Below are positions 36,048 through 43,752 of a stretch of DNA of 54,918 bases, piece by piece. This DNA is from Clostridia bacterium (GTDB lineage: Bacteria > Bacillota > Clostridia > Christensenellales > Borkfalkiaceae). The notes beneath the pieces were generated by a model. The model worked only from the letters and a program-made list of their open reading frames with translations, was not told where the DNA came from and did no database searches. The position numbers and the translations under genes are program-made. The stretch spans positions 1-54,918 of the forward strand of contig CAAGME010000005.1 in assembly GCA_900770945.1 (NCBI GenBank), read 5' to 3'. Numbering within the stretch: position 1 is the stretch's first letter; every line of letters starts with the position of its first letter.

Positions 36048-36596
36048 TTATTGTATTTCGATTAAGCCGTCGCTGTATTCTTGCAGGTATTCTTCGCCGC
36101 AGTATCTTCCGTAGCGTTCAAGGTCGATAAAATCTTTTATTTCTTCGGGTATATTGTAACAACAGTTGGCAAGCATTTCATCGCCGTATTCTTCCCAGTC
36201 ATAGCCTTGCCACAAGTTGATGTTATCGTCCCAATGTTCGCCGTGAGATTTAACTTTTTCTTCAAAATCATCGTAACAACGAACTTCAAGAAAAGCAGAA
36301 AAGACTTTATATTTGTAATCGTTATCTAATACGCCCGATTCTTTCAGCGTATTAAACAACGTTTCGGGGTTGACGTAATCCCAATTTACCGAACGGTCCT
36401 CGATACCTTCGACATCCTGTATAAACAGTTCTTCGTCGATACCGTCGAGTTCAAAGCCTTCTTTTTTAAGTTCTTCTACAATTTCATCCCAATCGGAATA
36501 ATCCGAAAGGTCAAGCCATTTCGAGCCTAAGGCTCGCTCATTGCATTCGTTGTACGAACCCCAAGATCCGATAACAATACTGATATTTCCTGACAT
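36048..36596 (-). CDS. ardA: ArdA-like antirestriction protein
   Basis: 182 residues, very acidic. The N-terminal part has the ArdA signature: VIGSWGSYNECNERALGSKWLDLSDY, followed by ELFIQDVEGI. ArdA is an elongated dimeric DNA mimic that occupies the DNA groove of type I restriction enzymes and so protects incoming conjugative DNA. Later segments (DFIDLERYGRYCGEEYLQEY) match the C-terminal domain of the family. Presence in an operon with PcfJ/PcfK fits a conjugative element. Confidence 0.8.
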   Translation of the reverse strand: MSGNISIVIGSWGSYNECNERALGSKWLDLSDYSDWDEIVEELKKEGFELDGIDEELFIQDVEGIEDRSVNWDYVNPETLFNTLKESGVLDNDYKYKVFSAFLEVRCYDDFEEKVKSHGEHWDDNINLWQGYDWEEYGDEMLANCCYNIPEEIKDFIDLERYGRYCGEEYLQEYSDGLIEIQ

Positions 36597-36597
36597 T

Positions 36598-36813
36598 TTA
36601 GTTTTCCTCCGTAAATTCGTCTATGTAAATTTTTGTGTATGAACAACCGTATTCAAAGTAACGTCGATTACCATCGAACAACAGGTCAAAGGTTTTAATG
36701 CTTATTCTTCCGGTGTCGCTCACGGCAACCGTTACTTCGCATTTCTCGTCGTCGATTTCGATTAAATCGAATGTTATGAAATTTTCACCGTTAAAATAAT
36801 CAAATTCGGGCAT
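36598..36813 (-). CDS. 71-residue protein of unknown function
   Basis: Starts MPEFDYFNGENFITFDLIEIDDE, acidic, beta-rich (KCEVTVAVSDTGRISIKTF). It is one base from the ArdA gene and has GGAAAATTAAA before the start. No family recognised. Confidence 0.6.
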   Translation of the reverse strand: MPEFDYFNGENFITFDLIEIDDEKCEVTVAVSDTGRISIKTFDLLFDGNRRYFEYGCSYTKIYIDEFTEEN

Positions 36814-36814
36814 T

Positions 36815-37126
36815 TTAATTTTCCTCCACGATTTTGTACCAAACTTCGTATTCGACTTCGATATCTCTTACGTCGTAATTGTCGTGTTCTTTGTTGTAAA
36901 TACAAGCGTCTTGGTAATAAACAGTTATGTAACCCTTAAACTGATTTTCTTTTCCGATTATAGGGTGACAATGCTGTTCAACTTCTTCAAAGGCTCTCGT
37001 ATAACGCTTGCCTGTTTTTGAAACGCACTTACATAGCAACGTTCCTTCTTCGTTAAGAAATCCGAAACCGGATAATTTTTCGTTAGGATTTCTAACTTTT
37101 TTGATTGAGTAAACTACTTTTTTCAT
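36815..37126 (-). CDS. First gene of the leftward operon, function unknown
   Basis: 103 residues, start MKKVVYSIKKVRNPNEKLSGFGFL, preceded by GGAGGTAATCC. Contains His-Cys-His (EQHCHP) and an acidic end. No known motif. It opens the eleven-gene leftward operon. Confidence 0.6.
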   Translation of the reverse strand: MKKVVYSIKKVRNPNEKLSGFGFLNEEGTLLCKCVSKTGKRYTRAFEEVEQHCHPIIGKENQFKGYITVYYQDACIYNKEHDNYDVRDIEVEYEVWYKIVEEN

Positions 37127-37418
37127 TTTGGATTACCTCCATTTTTTATTTTTTGCCTTCTGGCAGGGGCAAAGGAGCATAAGTCGAAACGCAGTCATAA
37201 TGAAAATTTCATTACAATGGGGAAAATCAACAGCCAAAGGATTTGAGCGAAAAATACTATCGTAAAAGAAAAAGAGTCAAACTCTTTATCGAGTCTGACT
37301 CTGTTATTCAATATTAAAGTTTTAAGTAGTATTTTTCCGTGCAGTTGATTTTCTCGCTGACTTATGCTACAACAGCCACGACAGAAGGCAATAAAAAATA
37401 AATGCGAATATAGTTTAT
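37127..37418. other. Gene-free junction between conjugative cargo and leucine-rich-repeat fragment
   Basis: No credible gene. It holds a short stem TTTGCC/GGCAAA near 37153 and a strong hairpin at 37273-37302 (AGAGTCA/TGACTCT with inner ACTC/GAGT) that on the minus strand is followed by TTTTTCTTTT, an intrinsic terminator shape without an evident gene upstream of it. Confidence 0.5.
37262..37302 (-). terminator. Orphan minus-strand terminator-like hairpin
   Basis: AGAGTCA (37273-37279) pairs with TGACTCT (37296-37302), plus inner ACTC/GAGT; on the minus strand a T-rich run follows. No gene that would use it is visible, consistent with deleted sequence. Confidence 0.5.
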
Positions 37419-37763
37419 GTGAGGGTAATTGTATGTGGTGTTCTAACAGGGTTAAACAAAGGTGCGTTCTATCTTTGCAACGGCTTAACAACCGTAACAA
37501 TCGGTAACAGTGTAACTTCTATTGGCGATAGCGCGTTCTATAATTGTAGCAGATTAAAAACAGTATTTTATAAAGGATCGGCAGAACAATGGAATAAAAT
37601 TTCAATCGACTCTTATGGCAACGGTAGTTTAACGCGCGCAACACGGTATTATTACAGCGAAACGGAGCCTGCGTTGAATGCAGAAGGCACTGCTTACAAC
37701 GGCAACTATTGGCATTACGACACCGACGGCATAACTCCCGTTATCTGGAAAAAGGAAAATTAA
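37419..37763 (+). pseudogene. C-terminal remnant of a BspA-like leucine-rich-repeat protein
   Basis: Similarity begins at about 37437 in mid-repeat (LNKGAFYLCNGLTTVTIGNSVTSIGDSAFYNC), the LRR_5 pattern, and continues through the usual C-terminal block of such Clostridia surface proteins (YYYSETEPALNAEG, NYWHYDTDG). There is no signal peptide, no ribosome site and no start; the first codons are unrelated to the repeat. I read it as the 3' end of a large surface-protein gene whose front was lost, perhaps when the adjacent conjugative element inserted or was deleted. Confidence 0.75.
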
Positions 37764-37896
37764 AAAAGTTATAAAAACGTATAACAAACTTATGAGTGTT
37801 TGGAAAAGCAACTCAAAAATCGTCTATTATCAAAATATAGACGGCTTGTCTTAAAAGTCGGGCTATAAGCCGATTAAATTAAAATTTTAATGTTAA

Positions 37897-37936
37897 AACC
37901 TTTCGAAAGGCTTTTTGCCTGACGAAAGGTTTTTTG
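37897..37936 (+). terminator. Intrinsic terminator
   Basis: AACCTTTCG (37897-37905) pairs with CGAAAGGTT (37923-37931), then a T-run. It would terminate the leucine-rich-repeat gene remnant. Confidence 0.75.
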
Positions 37937-37955
37937 CGTTAAAAATAAAAGTTTT

Positions 37956-38047
37956 AAAATCTTGCCGAATGAAATCTCAAAATCGTGCCGATTAAAAAGT
38001 TAAAATCGTGCCGAACGAAATCTCAAAATCTTGCCGATTGCACTATT
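37956..38047. repeat. Four exact-spacing 23-bp iterons
   Basis: AAAATCKTGCCGA begins at 37956, 37979, 38002 and 38025, each exactly 23 bases apart. Units one and three end alike (GAAATCTC), and units two and four share the GATT continuation, so the array also reads as a doubled 46-bp unit. It ends three bases before the stop of the leftward 600-residue gene. Iterons with about two helical turns of spacing usually bind a replication initiator or a regulator. Confidence 0.7.
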
Positions 38048-38049
38048 TT

Positions 38050-39852
38050 TTAGTCTTTGAAAAATGTTTCGCCATCGTCGGTCGTATACCAGTAATTGCC
38101 GACATCGTCAACGTAAACGTCGCGCGAAAGGTAAGTATCGTATGAGTTGTAAGTTAAAATTCTTTCCGAACCGTTTTCGTATACCGAATACATTCTTCTG
38201 CCCGTCGAATCGTAGCCGAAAGCGGGACTTTCGTAAGAAAAACGAACGAAGCCGGAAAACAAGAGGACAAGCGTGCATAGTGCGAGCATAATGATTATAA
38301 ACGACACGATAAACGTGGTGAACGGCAGGAGCAAAGTGAACAAAAGTGCGGCTATAAGCGCGTAAACGGTGGTGAATGCGTCCTTAAAGCGCAAAATGAG
38401 TGCTGCGGCTTTCAGTAAAAAATTGAATATTCCGATGACCGTTGCGCGAATAACCTCGAATAGACCGTTCGCGTCTTTCAGTCTTGTCCCGCCGATTTCT
38501 TTCAGTCTTAAAGAATCAGTACGCAGAGCCGTTAAAAGGTAACATATGAACGAGCAAACGCTTCCCGCGACCACTGTGAACGGGATAAACCACTTGTCGT
38601 TGGAGTCGAGTAGCGGACGATAATTTTTAGTTATGACAAAGAAAACTATATCGAGAATTACGCTCAATATCGCCGCGCCCGCCGCGGTAAAGAATTTTGC
38701 GCGTTTGCTTAATTTTATCGGGGCGACAAACGCTATGTAGTACCCGACGGACGGCAACGCCGTAACCCAAACCAAGCCCATAATTATGCCGTACGCTCTG
38801 CCGACTTCTTCCGTTGCGCCTTTAACCGTCGAAGACAGCGCACCGTCAAGCATTCCCGTCGTAGCCGTCAAGATGCCTAAAACAAGCGTAACGCCGTATA
38901 GAGCAAAAATTATTATCATAATAACTTTTCTTGCCTTTTGAGGTATTCTGTCTTGCGTAAGGATATGAGTGCTTGTATCTACCGAGCTTGCGGTTGTGCT
39001 GCTTGCCACGTTTTTCGCCGTATCCGGCGCGACGTAACCCATAAGCTTGTAATATTTGTTAGTCAAAAGCGAATGTTCTTCCGTGCAGCTGAACACGGGA
39101 ACGAGTTTTTCGCCGCCGTTCTCCGCCACAACTTCGAAAAAGAACGTAAGTTCGGGGTCGGTGTTTCCGCTCAAATCGTTGCCGGCGACGAACAATCTGT
39201 TTTCAATGCGCAAAACCGCTTGCTGGCGGTATAAAACGGTCGCGTCGGGGAACACCGCCTTGAAAACGTTAAGGTTATTTTTGTCGTAAAACGCCTTAGA
39301 GTAATCCGCTTCGATTATCGTTCCGCTTGTTGAAAGCCCGTCTTTCAAAAAATCAATCGGCTTTTTGTGTTTTCTTATCCACGGCGAAATCTTCCTCAAT
39401 CTCTTTACCGTGCGGATAGAAATTATCCCGCCGATTAGTTCGAGTATTCCTATAATAAGGAAGCCGGCTGCAAGGCAAAATGAAAAAATCGCGTCGCCGT
39501 CGAATTTCATGTAGTCGCGCTGTATAATGGTAATAATTTCACCGACAACACCGCCGACCATGCCGAGCGCCATGATTAAGCCAAATATTATCATTATAAC
39601 GCCCGCAAATTTGCTCTGCGTAGACTTTTTTATCATCATAGTGTAGAGAATACCGAGTATAATTCCGCCTGCCGCTATGCTGAAAAAGAGAATGGCTTCG
39701 CGTTTTGCCCCCTCATAAGTTTTGCCTAAGGTTATAATTCCGTAAACAAACGAAACGATAGCCCCGCCGAAAATGAGCAGGGTGAACGGCAAGCCTAAAA
39801 TGAACGCCGTTTTTTTGCCTTTTACCTTTGGGTCTTGTTGTGTGTGTTTCAT
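38050..39852 (-). CDS. Large multi-pass membrane protein of unknown function
   Basis: 600 residues, ATG preceded by GAGGAGTTTTT. About ten to twelve hydrophobic spans: a cluster of four in residues 15-146, a cytoplasmic or external soluble domain of about 155 residues (about 150-305, beta-rich, ADYSKAFYDKNNLNVFK), then further spans at about 308-450 and 475-545, and a soluble C-terminal tail rich in Tyr (RRMYSVYENGSERILTYNSYDTY). No transporter motif is recognised. It is a single gene; a candidate RNA gene with its own terminator lies upstream, and the iterons lie at its 3' end. Confidence 0.65.
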   Translation of the reverse strand: MKHTQQDPKVKGKKTAFILGLPFTLLIFGGAIVSFVYGIITLGKTYEGAKREAILFFSIAAGGIILGILYTMMIKKSTQSKFAGVIMIIFGLIMALGMVGGVVGEIITIIQRDYMKFDGDAIFSFCLAAGFLIIGILELIGGIISIRTVKRLRKISPWIRKHKKPIDFLKDGLSTSGTIIEADYSKAFYDKNNLNVFKAVFPDATVLYRQQAVLRIENRLFVAGNDLSGNTDPELTFFFEVVAENGGEKLVPVFSCTEEHSLLTNKYYKLMGYVAPDTAKNVASSTTASSVDTSTHILTQDRIPQKARKVIMIIIFALYGVTLVLGILTATTGMLDGALSSTVKGATEEVGRAYGIIMGLVWVTALPSVGYYIAFVAPIKLSKRAKFFTAAGAAILSVILDIVFFVITKNYRPLLDSNDKWFIPFTVVAGSVCSFICYLLTALRTDSLRLKEIGGTRLKDANGLFEVIRATVIGIFNFLLKAAALILRFKDAFTTVYALIAALLFTLLLPFTTFIVSFIIIMLALCTLVLLFSGFVRFSYESPAFGYDSTGRRMYSVYENGSERILTYNSYDTYLSRDVYVDDVGNYWYTTDDGETFFKD

Positions 39853-39942
39853 AAAAACTCCTCAAAAAAATAGTATTTTTATACAATCGCCGTGTTGCGG
39901 TTAATGGCAAAGCGGGTGGGCGGAAAGAAAATTTGAGAACGC

Positions 39943-39977
39943 AAAAAAAAGCGTCGTTACCGGCGAAGGTAAGACGC
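39943..39977 (-). terminator. Intrinsic terminator of the candidate RNA gene
   Basis: On the minus strand GCGTCTTACC (39977-39968) pairs with GGTAACGACGC (39961-39951), one bulged C, followed by eight T residues (39950-39943). Confidence 0.75.
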
Positions 39978-40144
39978 TTACAGAGAAATACCATCGCCAA
40001 GTTACCACACTTAAACAGAACACGGTTTTGCCATGTTTTATCGAAAGCGAACATGTATAAATCTGCCATAAAATATTATGGCAAAAATTACGGGCGAATA
40101 TAATATTCCCGTTTTAATCCGTGTTCTGTTCTGTTTAATGTGGT
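39943..40144 (-). ncRNA. Candidate structured non-coding RNA, about 200 nt
   Basis: Promoter, fold and terminator are all visible. The 5' end (ACCACATTAAACAG at 40144-40131, then AACACGG) pairs with CCGTGTTCTGTTTAAG and GTGTGGT (40025-40004), giving a stem of about 21 bp with two small bulges. It encloses three hairpins: CGGG...CCCG with GAATAT/ATATTC (40091-40111), TGCCATAA/TTATGGCA (40064-40083) and CATGTT/AACATG (40032-40055). TTTTGCCAT (40026-40034) could instead pair with ATGGCAAAA (40078-40086), an alternative fold. The terminator follows. Size is near that of 6S RNA but the fold is multibranched, so I leave the class open; a riboswitch-like leader for the 38050 gene is the alternative. 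Confidence 0.55.
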
Positions 40145-40150
40145 ATGATT

Positions 40151-40179
40151 ATAATACCATAATAATTTTTTAAAGTCAA
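40151..40179 (-). promoter_or_regulatory. Promoter of the candidate RNA gene
   Basis: Minus strand TTGACT (40179-40174), 17-base spacer, TATTAT (40156-40151), placing the start near 40144, exactly at the first base of the long closing stem. Confidence 0.65.
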
Positions 40180-40279
40180 CCGATATCGGCTTTTTAACCG
40201 CTTTCGTGCCTTCTTTGGGATATTTTTCGCACTTTTCATATGTGAAAAAAATTTTTTGAAAAAATTATTCTAAAAACTA

Positions 40280-40328
40280 TTGACAAATTCAAAAAATATG
40301 ATATAATATTTATTGATACTGAATATCA
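40280..40328 (+). promoter_or_regulatory. PerR/Fur promoter with Fur-type operator
   Basis: TTGACA (40280-40285), 16-base spacer, TATAAT (40302-40307). TGATACTGAATATCA (40314-40328) is a palindrome of Fur/PerR-box type (TGATA/TATCA) over the transcription start, suggesting autoregulation. Confidence 0.65.
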
Positions 40329-40341
40329 TTAAGAGGTTATT

Positions 40342-40737
40342 ATGCGGCGGCGCGAAACGGGACAACGCAACTTAATATATAATGCGGCAAAATCCCTTTA
40401 CCACCCGACTGCGGAAGAGGTTTACGCAAAGGTCAAGGCGGAGGACAAGGGCGTAGGGCGGGCGACTGTTTTCAGGAATCTTTCGGTTTTGTCGGAAGAA
40501 GGAAAATTCGTCAGGCTGTTTTTTGCCGATCATGCCACGCGATACGACACCAACCCCGCCCCGCACGACCATTTCGTGTGCAAAAAGTGTGGAAGGATTA
40601 TAGATATTCCGGCTTCTTGCGGATTGAAAATGCCTGAAAACCTTAACGTCGAAAACGCTTCCGTAACGTTTTACGGGCTGTGCGACGATTGCAAAGATAT
40701 TGAGCAGAGGGAGAATGATATCCCCGACAAAAACTAA
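40342..40737 (+). CDS. Fur-family regulator, probably PerR-like
   Basis: 131 residues. Winged helix with HPTAEEVYAKV and GRATVFRNLSVLSEEGK (the family's T-[VI]-[YF]-R-x-L recognition helix), then RYDTNPAPHDHFVCKKCGRIIDI with the conserved metal histidines, and two CxxC pairs (CKKC, CDDC) for structural zinc. The regulatory-site residues are those shared by Fur and PerR. The downstream genes are oxygen and peroxide defence genes, so peroxide sensing by PerR is favoured over iron sensing. Start ATG follows AAGAGG. Confidence 0.8.
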   Translation: MRRRETGQRNLIYNAAKSLYHPTAEEVYAKVKAEDKGVGRATVFRNLSVLSEEGKFVRLFFADHATRYDTNPAPHDHFVCKKCGRIIDIPASCGLKMPENLNVENASVTFYGLCDDCKDIEQRENDIPDKN

Positions 40738-40754
40738 AATATAGAGGCTTAAAA

Positions 40755-41933
40755 ATGAAGAAAGTAACAGAAAAAATTTACTGCGTCGGCGTGAACGATA
40801 AAAACGTTGACTTATTCGAAGGGCAATACGTCGTCAAAAACGGAATGAGCTATAATTCTTACGTCATCGTTGACGAAAAAATCGCCGTTATGGATACGGT
40901 GGAGAAGGATTTCGGCGAAAAATGGCTTGAAAACGTCAAAGAGGTGTTAAGCGGGAGAAAGCCCGATTACCTCGTTGTTTTGCATATGGAACCCGACCAT
41001 TCGGCGAACATAGGGCTTTTTTTGAAAGAATACCCGGAAGTAACCGTTGTCGGCAACGATAAAACTTTCACGATGATAAGCGGATTTTTCGGCGATATGC
41101 CTATTAAAAACAAACTTTCGCTCAAAGACGGCGAAACGCTTTCGCTCGGCGCGCGTACTCTCAGATTCATAAACGCGCCGATGGTACATTGGCCGGAAGT
41201 TATGTTCTGTTATGACGAAGAGGATAAAATTTTGTTTTCGGCGGACGCTTTCGGCAAGTTCGGCGCGGTGGAGGGAGATGATATCGACCTAAACGACTGG
41301 AAGGAAGAGGGCAGGCGTTATTATATAGGTATAGTCGGCAAATTCGGCGTGCAGGTGCAGAACGTTCTCAAAAAAGCCGCCGCGCTCGATATTCAAACGA
41401 TATGCCCGTTGCATGGTCCCGTTTTAAAAGAAAATTTAGGGTTTTATCTCAATCTTTACAACACTTGGTCGAGCTACGCAGCCGAAGAGGACGGAGTTTT
41501 GATTGCTTATACTTCCGTTTACGGGCATACGAAGCAAGCCGCGGAAATTTTGAAGAACGAACTCGACGCGCTTGGCGTAAAAGCCGTTTTAAGGGACTTG
41601 GCTCGTTCCGATATGTCGGTTGCGGTTGCTGAAGCGTTTAAGTATTCCGCCGTGGTGTTTGCGACTACGACGTACAACGGCGACATATTCCCTTTCATGC
41701 GCGATTTTATCGAGAGAATTACCGAACGCAACTTTAAGAAACGCACTGTCGCGTTTATCGAGAACGGTTCGTGGGCTCCGATGGCAAAACGCGTTATGGC
41801 GTGTATGTTGGAATGTTCTAAGGATCTTGTCGTTTGTGAAAATTCCTTTACCGTTCGCTCGGCTTTAACGGAAGAAAATAAGCTTACGTTAAGCGCGCTC
41901 GCAAACGAGCTTAAAGAAAAAATAAGCCGATAA
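40755..41933 (+). CDS. fprA: Flavodiiron protein (A-type flavoprotein, FprA; O2/NO reductase)
   Basis: 392 residues, 17 bases after the regulator. Metallo-beta-lactamase-like diiron domain (about 1-245): HMEPDHSANIGLF supplies the His-x-Glu-x-Asp ligands, MVHWPEVMFCYDEEDKILFSADAFGKFG the next, and CPLHGPVL the last histidine. The C-terminal flavodoxin domain has IAYTSVYGHTKQAAE (FMN phosphate loop) and ATTTYNGDIF. These enzymes reduce O2 to water, or NO to N2O, with electrons from rubredoxin, which is encoded at 44320. Cytoplasmic. Confidence 0.9.
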   Translation: MKKVTEKIYCVGVNDKNVDLFEGQYVVKNGMSYNSYVIVDEKIAVMDTVEKDFGEKWLENVKEVLSGRKPDYLVVLHMEPDHSANIGLFLKEYPEVTVVGNDKTFTMISGFFGDMPIKNKLSLKDGETLSLGARTLRFINAPMVHWPEVMFCYDEEDKILFSADAFGKFGAVEGDDIDLNDWKEEGRRYYIGIVGKFGVQVQNVLKKAAALDIQTICPLHGPVLKENLGFYLNLYNTWSSYAAEEDGVLIAYTSVYGHTKQAAEILKNELDALGVKAVLRDLARSDMSVAVAEAFKYSAVVFATTTYNGDIFPFMRDFIERITERNFKKRTVAFIENGSWAPMAKRVMACMLECSKDLVVCENSFTVRSALTEENKLTLSALANELKEKISR

Positions 41934-41944
41934 TCGACTTATAG
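41929..41944. repeat. Recurrent 16-bp motif CTATAAGTCGATTATC (reverse orientation)
   Basis: The reverse complement of CTATAAGTCGATTATC begins in the last codons of fprA and runs past its stop. Nearly identical copies lie at 43669, 44508, 48422 and 52257; see findings. Confidence 0.45.
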
Positions 41945-41954
41945 AGGGGCTTTT

Positions 41955-42743
41955 ATGGAACAAAAAGGTTGTTCGAGCTGTGTTAAGGAGCCTGTCGGGC
42001 AGATAAACGTGGCGCGGTTCATCAAAAAATTAGACGAATGTTTTTTAACCGACGACTTATCGTCCGCCGTGGAGTGCGTTGAGTATTGGGCGCGCGAAGC
42101 CGAAGTTTTGGGCGACAAAAGAGGGCTTTTGTCTGTCGTGAACGAACAACTCGGGCTTTATCGGAGAACGAACGACAAGGATAAAGGGATAAAAGCCGTC
42201 GAAAACGCGATACGGCTTGTCGAAGAAACCGAGCAAGGCGAACTTGTTTCCGGCGCGACCATATTTGTCAACGCCGCAACAACGCTTAAAGCTTTCGGGA
42301 AAGCCGCCGACGGGCTTAGTCTTTACGAAAAAGCAAAAAGTATTTACGAGCGGAAGGGCTTGGAAAAAAGCTTTGAGTACGCCGCACTTTTAAACAACTA
42401 CGGCTCCGCGCTTTCGGAGATAGGCAGATTCGACGAAGCCGAAAATCTTATGAAAAAAGCCATAGGGATTTTAAAGGAGGACGGCTCGCATGACGGCGAA
42501 ATCGCCGTTTCGCTCATCAATCTCGCTCACCTTTATTACGACCGCGACGATACTTCGCAAAAAGAAGTCGAAAAACTTTTGGACGAGGCTTGGGAATATA
42601 TCAATTCTCCTCGTCAGCCGCACGACGCGAATTACGCTTTCATTCTTTCAAAGTGCGCGCCGTCGCTCAGATATTTTCATCGCTTTGACGAGGCGGATGC
42701 GATACTTTCCGTCGCAAACGAAATTTACGGTAAAAGGCAATGA
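41955..42743 (+). CDS. Tetratricopeptide-repeat protein
   Basis: 262 residues, all-helical. TPR units are visible from about residue 95: FVNAATTLKAFGKAADGLSLYEKAKSIYE, AALLNNYGSALSEIGRFDEAENLMKKAIGIL, SLINLAHLYYDRDDTS. The N-terminus has a GCSSC pair. TPRs make protein contacts; no catalytic domain is present. The gene sits between fprA and a DUF4037 gene with which it overlaps by four bases (ATGA), so the two probably act as a pair. Confidence 0.75.
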   Translation: MEQKGCSSCVKEPVGQINVARFIKKLDECFLTDDLSSAVECVEYWAREAEVLGDKRGLLSVVNEQLGLYRRTNDKDKGIKAVENAIRLVEETEQGELVSGATIFVNAATTLKAFGKAADGLSLYEKAKSIYERKGLEKSFEYAALLNNYGSALSEIGRFDEAENLMKKAIGILKEDGSHDGEIAVSLINLAHLYYDRDDTSQKEVEKLLDEAWEYINSPRQPHDANYAFILSKCAPSLRYFHRFDEADAILSVANEIYGKRQ

Positions 42744-43660
42744 GTTTGCTTGAAAAATGTAAAGAATTTTACTTTAAATACGGCGAAAACCTGCTTATAG
42801 AGGGGTTTTCCGAATTATATCCGCGCATTGCCGTCGGGCTTGTCGGGCATGGCTCGGAGTGCTTTTCGTTTGACGACGAACTGTCTGCCGACCACGATTA
42901 TTCGCTCGGTTTCGATATTTTTTTGACCGACGAGGACGAAGAAAAGTACGGCTTTAAGCTCGAAAGGGCGTACGCAAAACTCATTAAAGAAAAGGGAGTG
43001 AGCGTAAAGAGAAGTCGCTACGGCGAGGGCGAGCGCGGAGTTAAAAGGATAAGCGATTTTTACTCTTTTTATACGGGTGTTGACGGCGCGCCGACCACTT
43101 ACGGCGAATGGCTTTCTATCCCGGACGGCTACCTTGCCGAATCGATAAACGGCGAAGTTTTTTGCGACAACTTAGGTAAATTCACCGAAATTCGCGAAAA
43201 AATAAAACGCGGGTATCCCGAGGATATAAGGCTCAAAAAACTTGCTTCCGCGCTCTTTTACGCGGGACAGAGCGGACAGTACAATCTGAAAAGGTGCCTT
43301 GCGCGCGGAGAAACGGCGGCGGCAAACCTTGCTCGTTCGGTTTTTACCGAAAATGTTGCGAAAGCCGTTTATTTTATCAATCGAAGCTTCCCGCCCTACT
43401 ATAAGTGGCTTTTTAAAGGGCTTTCTCGGCTTAAATTCGGCGGCGAAAAAACAGCCGGACTATTAACAAAAATTTCGGTTTTACCTATAACCGACGAAAA
43501 AATCTTTTTGCTTGTCGAGGATACGGCAAAAGAATTGATATCGCTTTTAACAGACGACGGACTAAGCGAAAGAAGCGGCAACTTTCTTGTCGATTTTTCG
43601 TCCGACGTGACCGACTTTATTAAAAACGCAACGCTTCGCAACATGCCCATTATGCTTTAA
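42740..43660 (+). CDS. DUF4037 protein, nucleotidyltransferase-like
   Basis: 306 residues. Near the N-terminus GLVGHGSECFSFDDELSADHDYS is a nucleotidyltransferase-like G-S...D-x-D motif typical of DUF4037 proteins. The C-terminal two thirds are helical. The family is commonly paired with TPR proteins in Clostridia; substrate unknown. Membership of the PerR/flavodiiron transcription unit suggests a stress role but could be incidental. Confidence 0.7.
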   Translation: MSLLEKCKEFYFKYGENLLIEGFSELYPRIAVGLVGHGSECFSFDDELSADHDYSLGFDIFLTDEDEEKYGFKLERAYAKLIKEKGVSVKRSRYGEGERGVKRISDFYSFYTGVDGAPTTYGEWLSIPDGYLAESINGEVFCDNLGKFTEIREKIKRGYPEDIRLKKLASALFYAGQSGQYNLKRCLARGETAAANLARSVFTENVAKAVYFINRSFPPYYKWLFKGLSRLKFGGEKTAGLLTKISVLPITDEKIFLLVEDTAKELISLLTDDGLSERSGNFLVDFSSDVTDFIKNATLRNMPIML

Positions 43661-43668
43661 AAGCCTGT

Positions 43669-43684
43669 TTATAAGTCGATTATC
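43669..43684. repeat. Recurrent motif TTATAAGTCGATTATC
   Basis: 15 of 16 bases match the copy at 44508. It lies nine bases after the DUF4037 stop and before the rubrerythrin gene. Confidence 0.45.
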
Positions 43685-43752
43685 TACACTTTTTTATCGA
43701 AAACAAAGGCAAAAGCCTTGTTGAAATATGTTTTTATATGGAGGATACAATC

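Larger units (their letters stand above)
39853..40279. other. Intergenic region with candidate RNA gene
   Basis: No protein gene is credible. The region holds the leader of the 38050 gene, a terminator, a folded 200-nt transcript candidate with its own promoter, and AT-rich DNA before the PerR/Fur promoter. Confidence 0.6.

Noticed and set aside
39713..40069. Leftward 118-codon frame across the candidate RNA and the 38050 gene start
   Set aside because: It runs through the terminator hairpin and into another frame of the membrane-protein gene, without a ribosome site.
39943..40144. Assignment of the candidate RNA to 6S RNA
   Set aside because: Length and 5' start fit, but the fold is a multibranch loop closed by a stem that ends at mid-length rather than one long rod with a central bubble.
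43669..43684. PerR box in front of rubrerythrin
   Set aside because: TTATAAGTCGATTATC resembles the first half of a PerR box, but the second half does not fit the 7-1-7 pattern and the same string occurs in unrelated contexts.
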